A DNA stretch of 52,393 bases from Achromobacter sp. GTDB lineage: Bacteria > Pseudomonadota > Gammaproteobacteria > Burkholderiales > Burkholderiaceae_B. The notes under the pieces were generated by a model. The model did not search any database. It was not told the DNA's origin and saw only the letters and a list, made by a program, of their open reading frames with translations. Where the stretch lies: positions 1-52,393 of the forward strand of contig DMTA01000334.1 of NCBI GenBank assembly GCA_003454835.1, read 5' to 3'. The position numbers were made by a program, and so were the translations under genes. Position 1 is the first letter of the stretch. Every line of letters starts with the position of its first letter. Positions 42,585 to 50,780 of this stretch are shown piece after piece.

Positions 42585-45500
42585 CTACCAGCGATACCCG
42601 ACGTTCAGCATGCCGCCGTAGCCCCGCTGACCGCCGCTTCCAGCCTGGCCGAACAGCTCGCCGCCAACCTGCCACGACTCACGGACATTTCCGGCCACGC
42701 CGATTCGCAGTTCCGCCGCGTCGCGCATTGGCGTTGCGTGGAAGGTCGATGCGCCCACGTTGGCCTTCGCGGTGCCCGAGTTGTGTAGCCAATTGGCTTC
42801 GACGTAAGGCTGCACTGGAGTGGCGGCGTCGTTGCCAAGCGGGTACGCCCGGACACCCACGCGCGACGTGACTGAACTGGCGGGCGAGTTTTTCAGCGTC
42901 ATGCTGGGCAGGTCGGCGTCCTGGGCGTTGTAGCGCGTGTAGGCCAGTTGTGCCTGCGGCACCACCACCATCGAACTCAATGCCGAGTCGGCAGCAAAGG
43001 GCTTGAGCGCGTATCCCGCTTCCACGGATGCGGTCCAGGTGTTCGAACGGTATCGGGCCGAGCCCAGTTCGCTATTGATTTCGTTGGAATAGCGGCCGAA
43101 CTGCAACCATGAATCGGCATAGGCGCCCAGTCGGGTCGCGTCGTCGGCGTAGGCGGTGGCATAGATGCCCACGGAATACCCCGTGACCTTGCCGCGGGCA
43201 TCGACACGCGTCGACATGCCGGTGCCCGGATGGATGAGTTGGGACGTGGCGTGTGTCCGCGCATCGCCCGCGCCCGCCATGACGCCTGCCTTGAGGACGC
43301 CTTGTTGACCCAGGCGCGTGCTCAACAGGTCGGCGCCCATCTGCAGCATGGCGGTGTCGGTGTCGATGCTTACCTGGCCTTGCTGAAGTTTCATGCCGGT
43401 GTGCCGCGTGCCCTCGGTACGAGCCCACAACTGGCGGGATGCACCGACGGGTGCTGCTTGGCCCGCCGACGACTGCGCCACGGTCCGATCCGCCAGGCGA
43501 TGTACGAACATCCGTGTCGCCGCGAACTGGTTGCCGATATGCACGCCGTTCTCCGGTGAGACGTTCTTCATATTGCCCGCGCCAGACCCGGGGGAACCAC
43601 CACCGCTGCCGGGAGGCGATTCCGTACCGCTCCCGGGAGGCGTCTCAGTGCCGCTGCCAGGAGGCGTCTCGGTGCCGCTGCCCGGCGGCGTTTCGGTACC
43701 GCTGCCAGGAGGCGTCTCAGTACCGCTGCCCGGCGGCGTTTCCGTACCGCTGCCCGGTGGCGTTTCGGTACCGCTGCCAGGAGGCGTCTCAGTACCGTTG
43801 CCCGGCGGCGTTTCGGTACCGCTGCCGGGAGGCGTCTCAACGCCACTTCCCGGCGACGTCGTGGAGGTCAAATACCAATCGGACGCAACGCCGCCCGTCC
43901 CACCCTGCACCAGAAAATAGTCGTAGCCGTTCATAGCCAGGCTATTGGTCGTGTCCCGGAAGCCAGTGGAGTCCGCGTCCAGATGAAAGGCATCACCTGC
44001 AATCGTTGCGCCGTTGACGGCCTGCACAAGCCGGATGCCTTGAGTAGTCAACGCGCCTGCGCCGCCGGCGTTCAAGATACGCAGACCGGTGGCTCCCGTC
44101 ACGGCCCCGCCGTCCACGACGAGCCGGTCGGTCAGGGACGTATCGTCACCCAGATGGGTATTCATGACCAAGATGCCGCCGCCGACGTAGTCGGACACGG
44201 TCAGCGTCTTGAATCCGGATTGCGCACCGGGCGACACGAACCGCACGACGCCCGCGTTCGTCAGGGTCTTGACGGCCGAGTCGCCGCGCATGTTCCAGAC
44301 GCTGCTGCCGTCTATCGAGACACTGTCGACCGAACCCTGCCCCGCGCGCACCGCGCCGGTCCACTCACTGCTGCTCGCCAGACCGATGTCGACGCGGCCG
44401 CTGTCGGAAGTCAGCACGTCGCCCGTCAGGAGCGCGTCCGTGGCGTTCAGGGTGACGCGTTGCGTCTGGTACGGTTGCCCGGGGACGATTCCCGCGTTGG
44501 GAGTCGCCTGCGTTCTAAGCAGGATGCCGCTGGCGTCGTCCCCGCCGGCTCGGGTCATCACAGTGGCGTTCTGGACGGAGATGTCGTGATCTCCACCCCT
44601 GACGAGAAACCCCACACCATCGTGGGTCTGAAGGTCGCTGCCGTTCGACAGCACGAGCGAGTTGGCGCCCTGAGGCTCATAGCGCACGCTCTGCACGCCG
44701 TTAGCGTTTTGACCCGTCATCATGACTTGCGTGTCGCTCAGCGAAACAGCCGTGTCGTCGGAGCCTATGTTTCCAATCAACTGCACGCCGGTCGCGTTTG
44801 TGGACTGGCCATTCAATTGGGAATGGACAGCCTCGATTTGCGCCCCATCGGTGGCCTGGAGCGCCATTCCCCCTGTACCGGACACATCCACCGTGACGCC
44901 ATCCAGCGAAACATGGGCGCCGCGTTGGGCGCCGCTCGCCCCTACCGCATTGGTGGCTTCGGCCAGCACATGCGTGCCGACGGCGGCAATCGTCGATGGC
45001 GCCGTGTCATCCTCCGAAATCGCATACAGGCCGGCTTGTCCTGCACGCAGCGTGCCCCCTTGAACCTGCGCCGATCCGTTGACAGTGCGAATCGCGTACC
45101 GGCTGGCGTGAATATCCACGTCCTTCGCGTTGATCACATGGTTGGCCCGCGCGACGACACCGTCAGTGACTGCGACGGCCTCGCTACCGATCGTCACGTT
45201 ATCGAGTAGCGCGGTGGATGCCACGTTGCCCAACAAGTACACCCCAATGAAGACGCTGTTGGGCCCTGCCAAGACCGTGTCGAAGATGTCCAGGGTTGCA
45301 CCGTCAGATGCGGTAATGGCGCCCTCGATGACGCTTCCCTTCACGGTCGCCACGGAGTTGCCTGACACATGCAGAGACGAGGCACCGCCCTGTACGATTC
45401 CTGCCTTGGTGTGGCTATTGGTCATCGCGAAGTCAGCGTCCTGCACCGAGATGAGCGCGGTCCTTGCGGTGCCAACCTCGTCCACGCTGGAAAAAATGAC

Positions 45501-46082
45501 ATCTGTAAACTGGACGTCCGCGCCCGATTGCGCGCGCACCACATAGCTTTCGATCCCATTGCGAGCAACGCTGGTGATCTCAAGATTCTTTGCGATGAGG
45601 CGCCCTCCGCTCACATGCGTCGTCGCTTCGAACCCGCCTGACCCGGACACGCTTGTGCCGTTCAGCTCGATGCGGCCGCCATCCACCGCGCGAACCGTGG
45701 TTGCCATCGAGGAGAGCTGGGAGTTGGTCGCGCTCGCCAGACTACTGACCCCGGACGCGGACAATGCGGCGCCGTCTTGCGTCTGAACCGTACTATCCGT
45801 GAGCGTGATCATCCCGCCGCCCTGGGCGTGCGCGCCCCGGCCGTCGGCTTCTCCGATCAGCGTGATGCCATTTGCCTCCACGCTATTGCCCGATCCGTTG
45901 ACGCGGATTGCCTCTCCGGTGCTGACCGTGGCGTTCCAGCCGGGAAACAACAACAATGACGTGTTGCCCAACGGGTCATCGACAACGATGGGCGCTGTCG
46001 GCTGCGCCGACGCCATCAAGGGAAAGGCCGGGATCGTAGCGGCGAGAATCGCCGCGACAATCGGGGAAAGGGGGAAGTGCAT
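42585..46082 (-). CDS. Classical (type Va) autotransporter, pertactin-like, copy 2
   Basis: A 1165-residue paralogue of copy 1. Signal MHFPLSPIVAAILAAT then IPAFPLMASA. Passenger 28-755 is a beta-helix with the same landmarks (TLTDSTVQTQDG type, SDLQTHDGVGFLVRG). The linker has ten PPGSGTET-type units. The barrel is nearly the same as copy 1, ending GGMLNVGYRW. The passenger is clearly more diverged than the barrel, as when duplicated adhesins change surface specificity. The ATG at 46082 has GGAG 8 bases upstream; a longer in-frame N-terminus would not look like a signal peptide. Confidence 0.93.
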   Translation of the reverse strand: MHFPLSPIVAAILAATIPAFPLMASAQPTAPIVVDDPLGNTSLLLFPGWNATVSTGEAIRVNGSGNSVEANGITLIGEADGRGAHAQGGGMITLTDSTVQTQDGAALSASGVSSLASATNSQLSSMATTVRAVDGGRIELNGTSVSGSGGFEATTHVSGGRLIAKNLEITSVARNGIESYVVRAQSGADVQFTDVIFSSVDEVGTARTALISVQDADFAMTNSHTKAGIVQGGASSLHVSGNSVATVKGSVIEGAITASDGATLDIFDTVLAGPNSVFIGVYLLGNVASTALLDNVTIGSEAVAVTDGVVARANHVINAKDVDIHASRYAIRTVNGSAQVQGGTLRAGQAGLYAISEDDTAPSTIAAVGTHVLAEATNAVGASGAQRGAHVSLDGVTVDVSGTGGMALQATDGAQIEAVHSQLNGQSTNATGVQLIGNIGSDDTAVSLSDTQVMMTGQNANGVQSVRYEPQGANSLVLSNGSDLQTHDGVGFLVRGGDHDISVQNATVMTRAGGDDASGILLRTQATPNAGIVPGQPYQTQRVTLNATDALLTGDVLTSDSGRVDIGLASSSEWTGAVRAGQGSVDSVSIDGSSVWNMRGDSAVKTLTNAGVVRFVSPGAQSGFKTLTVSDYVGGGILVMNTHLGDDTSLTDRLVVDGGAVTGATGLRILNAGGAGALTTQGIRLVQAVNGATIAGDAFHLDADSTGFRDTTNSLAMNGYDYFLVQGGTGGVASDWYLTSTTSPGSGVETPPGSGTETPPGNGTETPPGSGTETPPGSGTETPPGSGTETPPGSGTETPPGSGTETPPGSGTETPPGSGTESPPGSGGGSPGSGAGNMKNVSPENGVHIGNQFAATRMFVHRLADRTVAQSSAGQAAPVGASRQLWARTEGTRHTGMKLQQGQVSIDTDTAMLQMGADLLSTRLGQQGVLKAGVMAGAGDARTHATSQLIHPGTGMSTRVDARGKVTGYSVGIYATAYADDATRLGAYADSWLQFGRYSNEINSELGSARYRSNTWTASVEAGYALKPFAADSALSSMVVVPQAQLAYTRYNAQDADLPSMTLKNSPASSVTSRVGVRAYPLGNDAATPVQPYVEANWLHNSGTAKANVGASTFHATPMRDAAELRIGVAGNVRESWQVGGELFGQAGSGGQRGYGGMLNVGYRW
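43612..43851. repeat. 24-bp tandem repeat in autotransporter 2 linker (10 units)
   Basis: Ten 24-base units. GGAGGCGTCTCAGT-type and GGCGGCGTTTCGGT-type units alternate over parts of the array, indicating a 48-base higher-order period from earlier duplications. All units keep the frame. Confidence 0.93.
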
Positions 46083-46205
46083 TGCGAGCTCCGTAAACCG
46101 TGCGCGGCTTCGGAGATGCGAACAGCCAGATGCCGGCCAATTGCAGCACCGCACAACCGCCACGGAAAAAAGCGACCATTCTCTTGACGCTGCGCAAGCT
46201 CGCAC

Positions 46206-46230
46206 ATCGAAAGATTTCTAAAGCGCGTTC
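46206..46230 (-). promoter_or_regulatory. Conserved leader box upstream of autotransporter 2
   Basis: Partner of 42311-42335, 21 of 25 bases identical at a nearly identical distance from the ATG. The 311-base gap 46083-46393 otherwise holds leader sequence and the terminator at 46321. Confidence 0.55.
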
Positions 46231-46320
46231 CCCCTCTTGCAAAAAGGCGGTAACACGCAACAATTCAGATCAATTCCCGCAACAATGTGCAAAACGGGGG
46301 GCCGTCCCGGTTTCCGGACG

Positions 46321-46349
46321 AAAAAAAGGGCCGCTTCGAAAAGCGGCCC
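46321..46349 (-). terminator. Terminator of the amidohydrolase-MFS-GAF operon
   Basis: Stem GGGCCGCTT / AAGCGGCCC (46328-46336 and 46341-46349), 4-base loop; on the minus strand it is followed by seven T. Confidence 0.92.
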
Positions 46350-46393
46350 GCAAACCCAGTCCCGCACCGGGACGGATACTCAAATTACGCGGC

Positions 46394-46939
46394 TCACACG
46401 CTGTCCAGCGCGGACCGTTCAACGCTGGCCGCCGCAGACGCCGCGTCCTTCATCTCTTCAACGAAGACCGGCGCGCACAGCCCGGCAACAACCGCCGCAA
46501 GCTCCGGATCGATGTCGTCGTAGGCATGGCGCCCGGCCAGCATGTTCAGCGAGCCGATCACACGCCCCTCATGCCGCACCGGAATGTTGAACGCCGACTG
46601 CAGCCCGCGTTCGATCAGCATCGGCGCCTCGGAAAACACGGTGCGCACATCGTCTTCATTGCTGGCGACATACAGCCGCCCTTCTTCCAGCACCAGCCGC
46701 GACCACGGACCGTTGCCGGTAGCTTTGAAGCCACCCAGCGGGCTGATCGATTCGTCCGACGTATGCAGACGCTTCATCAGCCGGTGGTCCTGCAGGTACA
46801 GCAACGCGGTGAACAGCTTGTGGCCAAAGCACGCTTGAAGCAGATCGGAGATCACGCTCCACTGCGCCTGCCGGTCCGCAGCCAGCGCCAGATCGCGCGC
46901 GTGCCCGGCCAGCGGCCGGAATGCGGAGGCCTTCGTCAT
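46394..46939 (-). CDS. GAF domain protein
   Basis: A 181-residue protein that is a single GAF domain: FTALLYLQDHRLMKRLHTSD, the mid-strand GPWSRLVLEEGRLYVA, SAFNIPVRHEGRVIGSLNML and the final helix LAAVVAGLCAPVF. The three Cys of free-Met sulfoxide reductase are absent, so it is a ligand sensor and not fRMsr. Its ATG lies within the MFS stop codon (ATGA), making it the last, coupled gene of a three-gene operon. It might sense the imported metabolite; this is inferred from position only. Confidence 0.87.
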   Translation of the reverse strand: MTKASAFRPLAGHARDLALAADRQAQWSVISDLLQACFGHKLFTALLYLQDHRLMKRLHTSDESISPLGGFKATGNGPWSRLVLEEGRLYVASNEDDVRTVFSEAPMLIERGLQSAFNIPVRHEGRVIGSLNMLAGRHAYDDIDPELAAVVAGLCAPVFVEEMKDAASAAASVERSALDSV

Positions 46940-48291
46940 GCGTTGATCTCCTCGAGCACGACGCCACGCGTGTTCTTGCCGTAGAACAGGATGCCCAGGC
47001 CGCCGACCAGCAGAATGGCGGTCATCATCGCGAACACGCCGGCAAAACCCAGGACCGGGTACGCGACGCCGACGATGGTCGGCGATGCGATGGAGCCGAT
47101 GCGGGCAAAGGCCGAGGCCGCGCCCATGCCGGTCGCACGGATCGACGTGGGATAGATTTCGGCGGTGTACGTGTACTGGCCGGCGATCACGCCATTCATG
47201 CCGAACGACAGCAGCATGCTCAGCATGATGATCTGTTGTTCGCCGCTGGCCAGCGCCAGGCCCAGCGCGGACAGGCACGACAGCAGCATGTAGGCCAGGA
47301 TGGTGTACTTGCGGCCGATCTTGTCGTTGAAATACGCGGCCGAGAAATAGCCGGGGATCTGCGACAGGTAGATCAGGATGGTGTACGAGAAGCTTTTCGT
47401 GATGGTGAAGCCGCGCTCGACCAGCAGGCTGGGAATCCACACCAGGAAGGCGTAGTAGCAGAACAGCACGGTGATCCAGAACACCCACACCAGCACGGTC
47501 GTGCCCAGGTATTCCTGCGAGAACAGCTGCGCCAGCTTGGCCATCGCGGTCTGCTGCGGCGCGCTAGTGGCCGCGGCCTTGCGCGTTGCCACGGGCGTGG
47601 GCAGCGGGCGGCCGGTGCTCTTCAGGACTTCGGCTTCGATGGCTTCGCAGATGCGATTGGCCTCAGCGGTCTGGCCGGTGTGTTCAAGCCAGCGCGGCGA
47701 TTCGAACAGCGACTTGCGCCACCACAGCAGGAACACGACGGGCACGGAAGCGATGATCATGATCCAGCGCCAGCCGTCTTCGCTCATCGGCACGATGAAG
47801 TAGCCCAGGAGCGCCGACATCACGAAACCAAACGAGAAGAAGCCCGCCAGCGCGCCGGTAAAGCGGCCGCGGTACTTGCTGCTGACGAATTCCGCCAGGT
47901 ACGGCGCGATGATGGCGCCTTCAGCGCCCATGCCGATGCCCGCGATCATGCGCAGGATGTAGAACTCGTGATAGTTGCGCGCAAAGGCGTTGAAGAACGT
48001 GGCGACGCAGAACAGCAGCAGCGCCCACATCATGATCTTCTTGCGGCCGTAGCGGTCGCCCAGAATGCCGGAGAACAGTGCGCCGACCAGGAAGCCGACA
48101 TAGGTGCTGCTGGCGATCCAGCCGATCTGGCCGGTGCTCAGGCCCCACTGCGTGCGCAGCGAGGGGATGATGAAGGCGATGATGCCGGCGTCCAGCGCTT
48201 CGAAGGCGAGCCCGAGGCCGCCGATCATCAGCAGCCGGAAATGAAAGCTGCTGAAGGGCAACCGCTCCAGGCGGTCGGATACGGAAAACAT
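46936..48291 (-). CDS. MFS transporter, metabolite:H+ symporter (AAHS/SP-like)
   Basis: A 451-residue 12-helix transporter. GGLGLAFEALDAGIIAFIIPSL in helix 1 and GDRYGRKKIMM (motif A), together with RMIAGIGMGAEGAIIAPYLAEF and YTAEIYPTSIRATGMG, are typical of the metabolite:H+ symporter branch that imports aromatic acids, nicotinate and dicarboxylates. It lies between an amidohydrolase and a GAF protein, so it probably imports the amidohydrolase substrate. The Shine-Dalgarno is weak. Confidence 0.88.
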   Translation of the reverse strand: MFSVSDRLERLPFSSFHFRLLMIGGLGLAFEALDAGIIAFIIPSLRTQWGLSTGQIGWIASSTYVGFLVGALFSGILGDRYGRKKIMMWALLLFCVATFFNAFARNYHEFYILRMIAGIGMGAEGAIIAPYLAEFVSSKYRGRFTGALAGFFSFGFVMSALLGYFIVPMSEDGWRWIMIIASVPVVFLLWWRKSLFESPRWLEHTGQTAEANRICEAIEAEVLKSTGRPLPTPVATRKAAATSAPQQTAMAKLAQLFSQEYLGTTVLVWVFWITVLFCYYAFLVWIPSLLVERGFTITKSFSYTILIYLSQIPGYFSAAYFNDKIGRKYTILAYMLLSCLSALGLALASGEQQIIMLSMLLSFGMNGVIAGQYTYTAEIYPTSIRATGMGAASAFARIGSIASPTIVGVAYPVLGFAGVFAMMTAILLVGGLGILFYGKNTRGVVLEEINA

Positions 48292-48341
48292 GGTGGGGAA
48301 ATTCCGGAGTAAAGAAGAGGGGAAACGAAGCGGGGGGAACG

Positions 48342-49571
48342 TCAGCAGGCGTTCTTGTGCAGCAGGCCGCGGTTCATGATCAGCTTGATCGAATCGGGCT
48401 TGGTGAGCAGTTCGATGTTGTCCAGCGGATTGCCGTCGATCAGCAGCAGGTCGGCGTAGGCGCCTTCGCACACTTCACCGAGCAGGCCTTCCTGGTTCAG
48501 GATCTCGGCGCCGATCAGCGTGGCCTGCTGGATGACTTTGGCGTTGCCCAGCACGCGGCTGCGCAGCACCAGTTCGTCGGACTGCATGTAGTGGGTCTCA
48601 CCCAGCAGGTCGCTGCCGTAGCCCATCTTCACGCCGACTTCGTCCAGGATCTCCAGCGCGGTCAGGCCTTGCGTGCGCACGGTGGCGATCTTATTGACCG
48701 AGTCCAGCGGCAGGCCGTAGCGCTCGCCGTCGTTGGCCAGGCCTTCGTACGTGATCAGCGTGGGCACCATGTAGGCGCCGTGTTCCTTCATGACCTGCGC
48801 GGCTTCGTGGTCGACGAGGTTGCCGTGCTCGATGGTGCGCACGCCGCAGCGCACGGCGCGCGTGATGGCGCGCGGGGTGTAGGCGTGGGCCATCACGTAG
48901 GTGTTGGCGTTGTTGGCTTCTTCGACGATGGCGATCAGCTCGGCTTCGGAGAAGCCCAGATTCTGGATCGGATCGTTGGGCGAAGCCACACCGCCTGACG
49001 CCATGACCTTGATCTGCGTGGCGCCCTTGAGGATTTCCTCGCGCACGGCCAGGCGGCAGTTGTCGACGCCGTCGACCACGCGGCCGATGTTGCCGATCTT
49101 GACCGAGCACGGGCACGGATCCAGCTCATCGTTGCGCTGGCGGAAGTCGCCGTGGCCGCCGGTCTGCGACAGGGCCTTTCCCGAGCAGAACAAACGGGGG
49201 CCGTCGACGGTGCCGTCCAGCACGGCCTGCGCCAGCGCCCAGTCGGCGCCGCCGGCGTCACGCACGGACGTGAAGCCGCGGTCCAGCATGCCTTGCATGA
49301 TGGGCAGCGCGCGCAGCAGCGCCAGCGCGTTGGGCAGGGCCGCGACGCGGCCCAGGTTGAACGACGACGCCACCACGTGCACGTGGCAGTCGATCATGCC
49401 GGGCATCAAGGTCATGCCCTTGGCGTCCACCACCTGCGCATCCGCCGGCGCCGTTGCGTCGGCGCCGATGCGGGTGATGACCCCGTCTTCGACCAGCACA
49501 GTCGAGGCGGCTTCGAGGGCCAAGGTTCGGGTATTGAGGATCCTGCAATTCTTGATGACAACCGGATTCAT
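48342..49571 (-). CDS. Metal-dependent amidohydrolase (Xaa-Pro dipeptidase/imidazolonepropionase-like)
   Basis: A 409-residue enzyme of the amidohydrolase superfamily. A binuclear site is visible: His63 and His65 (DCHVH), carboxylated Lys188 (IKVMASGG), His229 (MAHAYTP), His249 (IEHGN) and Asp321 (YGSDLLG). This Lys-bridged arrangement with AHAYTPRA and RTIEHGN is that of prolidase-like carboxypeptidases and related N-acyl or lactam hydrolases. No signal peptide, so it acts on an imported compound. First gene of the operon divergent from the LysR gene; no clear Shine-Dalgarno. Confidence 0.88.
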   Translation of the reverse strand: MNPVVIKNCRILNTRTLALEAASTVLVEDGVITRIGADATAPADAQVVDAKGMTLMPGMIDCHVHVVASSFNLGRVAALPNALALLRALPIMQGMLDRGFTSVRDAGGADWALAQAVLDGTVDGPRLFCSGKALSQTGGHGDFRQRNDELDPCPCSVKIGNIGRVVDGVDNCRLAVREEILKGATQIKVMASGGVASPNDPIQNLGFSEAELIAIVEEANNANTYVMAHAYTPRAITRAVRCGVRTIEHGNLVDHEAAQVMKEHGAYMVPTLITYEGLANDGERYGLPLDSVNKIATVRTQGLTALEILDEVGVKMGYGSDLLGETHYMQSDELVLRSRVLGNAKVIQQATLIGAEILNQEGLLGEVCEGAYADLLLIDGNPLDNIELLTKPDSIKLIMNRGLLHKNAC

Positions 49572-49670
49572 AAATCGACCACGTAAACAGTTCAAAACGC
49601 CGGGAAATCACGGCATGCCGAACTCTACCGGTACAATTCGGGCGTCCGATACCGGGTCTCCCCCTATGCG

Positions 49671-49687
49671 TTCGACACAAATTCGAA
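49671..49687. promoter_or_regulatory. Candidate LysR binding dyad 1
   Basis: TTCGA-N7-TCGAA, a 17-bp perfect dyad in the divergent region between the amidohydrolase and LysR genes. Its centre is 23 bases from that of dyad 2. Confidence 0.55.
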
Positions 49688-49693
49688 GAGCCT

Positions 49694-49710
49694 TATGAGC
49701 TTTACTCATA
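49694..49710. promoter_or_regulatory. Candidate LysR binding dyad 2
   Basis: Perfect TATGAG-CTTTA-CTCATA, 17 bp, conforming to a T-N11-A LysR box. A third TATGAG half-site (49717-49722) covers the LysR start codon, so autorepression is plausible. Confidence 0.65.
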
Positions 49711-49717
49711 CCCCCCT

Positions 49718-50716
49718 ATGAGACGCCGCTGCCCCACCCTTTCCGAGCTGAACGCCTTTTCCGCCGCCGCACGGCATCTGTCTTTCTCGAAGGCCGGCAA
49801 GGAACTGTTCGTCACGCAAAGCGCCATCAGCCGGCATATCGCCACGCTGGAAAGCTATCTTGGCCATGCGCTGTTCATTCGGGGTACGAACGGGCTGCAG
49901 CTGACCCGCATGGGCGCCACATACCTCAGCCTGATCCGGCCGGCCCTGCATACGCTGGAAAGCGCCACGTCGCAGGTCATGGCAACGCAGCAATCGGCAA
50001 AATCCCTGAATGTCTCGGCCGCGCCCACCTTTGCGGCGCAATGGCTGTTTCCGCGCTTGAAGACGTTCCGTGAGGTCAATCCGGACATCTCCATCAATTT
50101 CGTGCGCTACAGCGTGGCGGATTACAAGAGCACCGAGCTGGATTTTGACGCGTCAATTCAGTACGGCTACGGCGACTGGCACGATGGCGCAGCCAAATAT
50201 CTGACCGGCCGCGAAACCCGCCTGGTGTGCTCGCGCGAATACCTGGATCAGCACCCGATCAGCAGCCTGGAAGACATCAAGCAGTGCACGCTGCTGCAGC
50301 ACATCGAGATTCCCCTGTCCTGGGAATACTGGTTCTCGACGTACCTGGGCGATTATGATCGCGCCCGTTTTGGCCCCGGCTTCAATCTGTTTTCAATGAT
50401 TATCCAGGCCGCCTCGTCCGGGTTTGGCGTGGCGCTGATGCCGCACTGCCTGATCGAAAAGGAATTGGCCACGGGGCAGCTGGTCGACATATTCGATCGC
50501 ACCTTTGAAAGCCCGCTTGGCTATTATCTTTGCGCGCCAAACTGGCGCAGCAACATGGAAAGCTACGAGCGGCTGAGCCAGTGGTTGGCGCATGAGTGTT
50601 TTCATGGCGGCGGCACGGCGCCCGCGGGGCAGGCACCTGGAAAGCCAGACCTGGACAGGCCTGCCAACGGACAACCTTGCGCGACCGACTGTCCGTATTG
50701 CGTGGCGGCCGGGTAA
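49718..50716 (+). CDS. LysR-family regulator (GcvA-like)
   Basis: A 332-residue regulator. The winged HTH is residues 8-65 (LSELNAFSAAARHLSFSKAG, LFVTQSAISRHIATLE). The effector domain is about 95-295, with SAAPTFAAQWLFPRL typical of the GcvA subgroup and GFGVALMPHCLIEKELATG. After HECFHGGG it carries an extra about 35-residue Pro/Gly/Cys tail absent in most LysR proteins, perhaps from loss of the original stop. It is divergent from the amidohydrolase operon, its presumed target. The gene is convergent with the aminotransferase, with 64 bases between them and no clear terminator. Confidence 0.92.
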   Translation: MRRRCPTLSELNAFSAAARHLSFSKAGKELFVTQSAISRHIATLESYLGHALFIRGTNGLQLTRMGATYLSLIRPALHTLESATSQVMATQQSAKSLNVSAAPTFAAQWLFPRLKTFREVNPDISINFVRYSVADYKSTELDFDASIQYGYGDWHDGAAKYLTGRETRLVCSREYLDQHPISSLEDIKQCTLLQHIEIPLSWEYWFSTYLGDYDRARFGPGFNLFSMIIQAASSGFGVALMPHCLIEKELATGQLVDIFDRTFESPLGYYLCAPNWRSNMESYERLSQWLAHECFHGGGTAPAGQAPGKPDLDRPANGQPCATDCPYCVAAG

Positions 50717-50780
50717 TTGGCTGGTTGATCGACCCGGTAAGTGTCCGGGGGGTCTTCCGGCCCCAGCGCCGCCCCCCCGT

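Noticed and set aside
39722..43851. CRISPR-like spaced repeats
   Set aside because: The units are contiguous 24-mers without spacers and lie in frame inside autotransporter genes.
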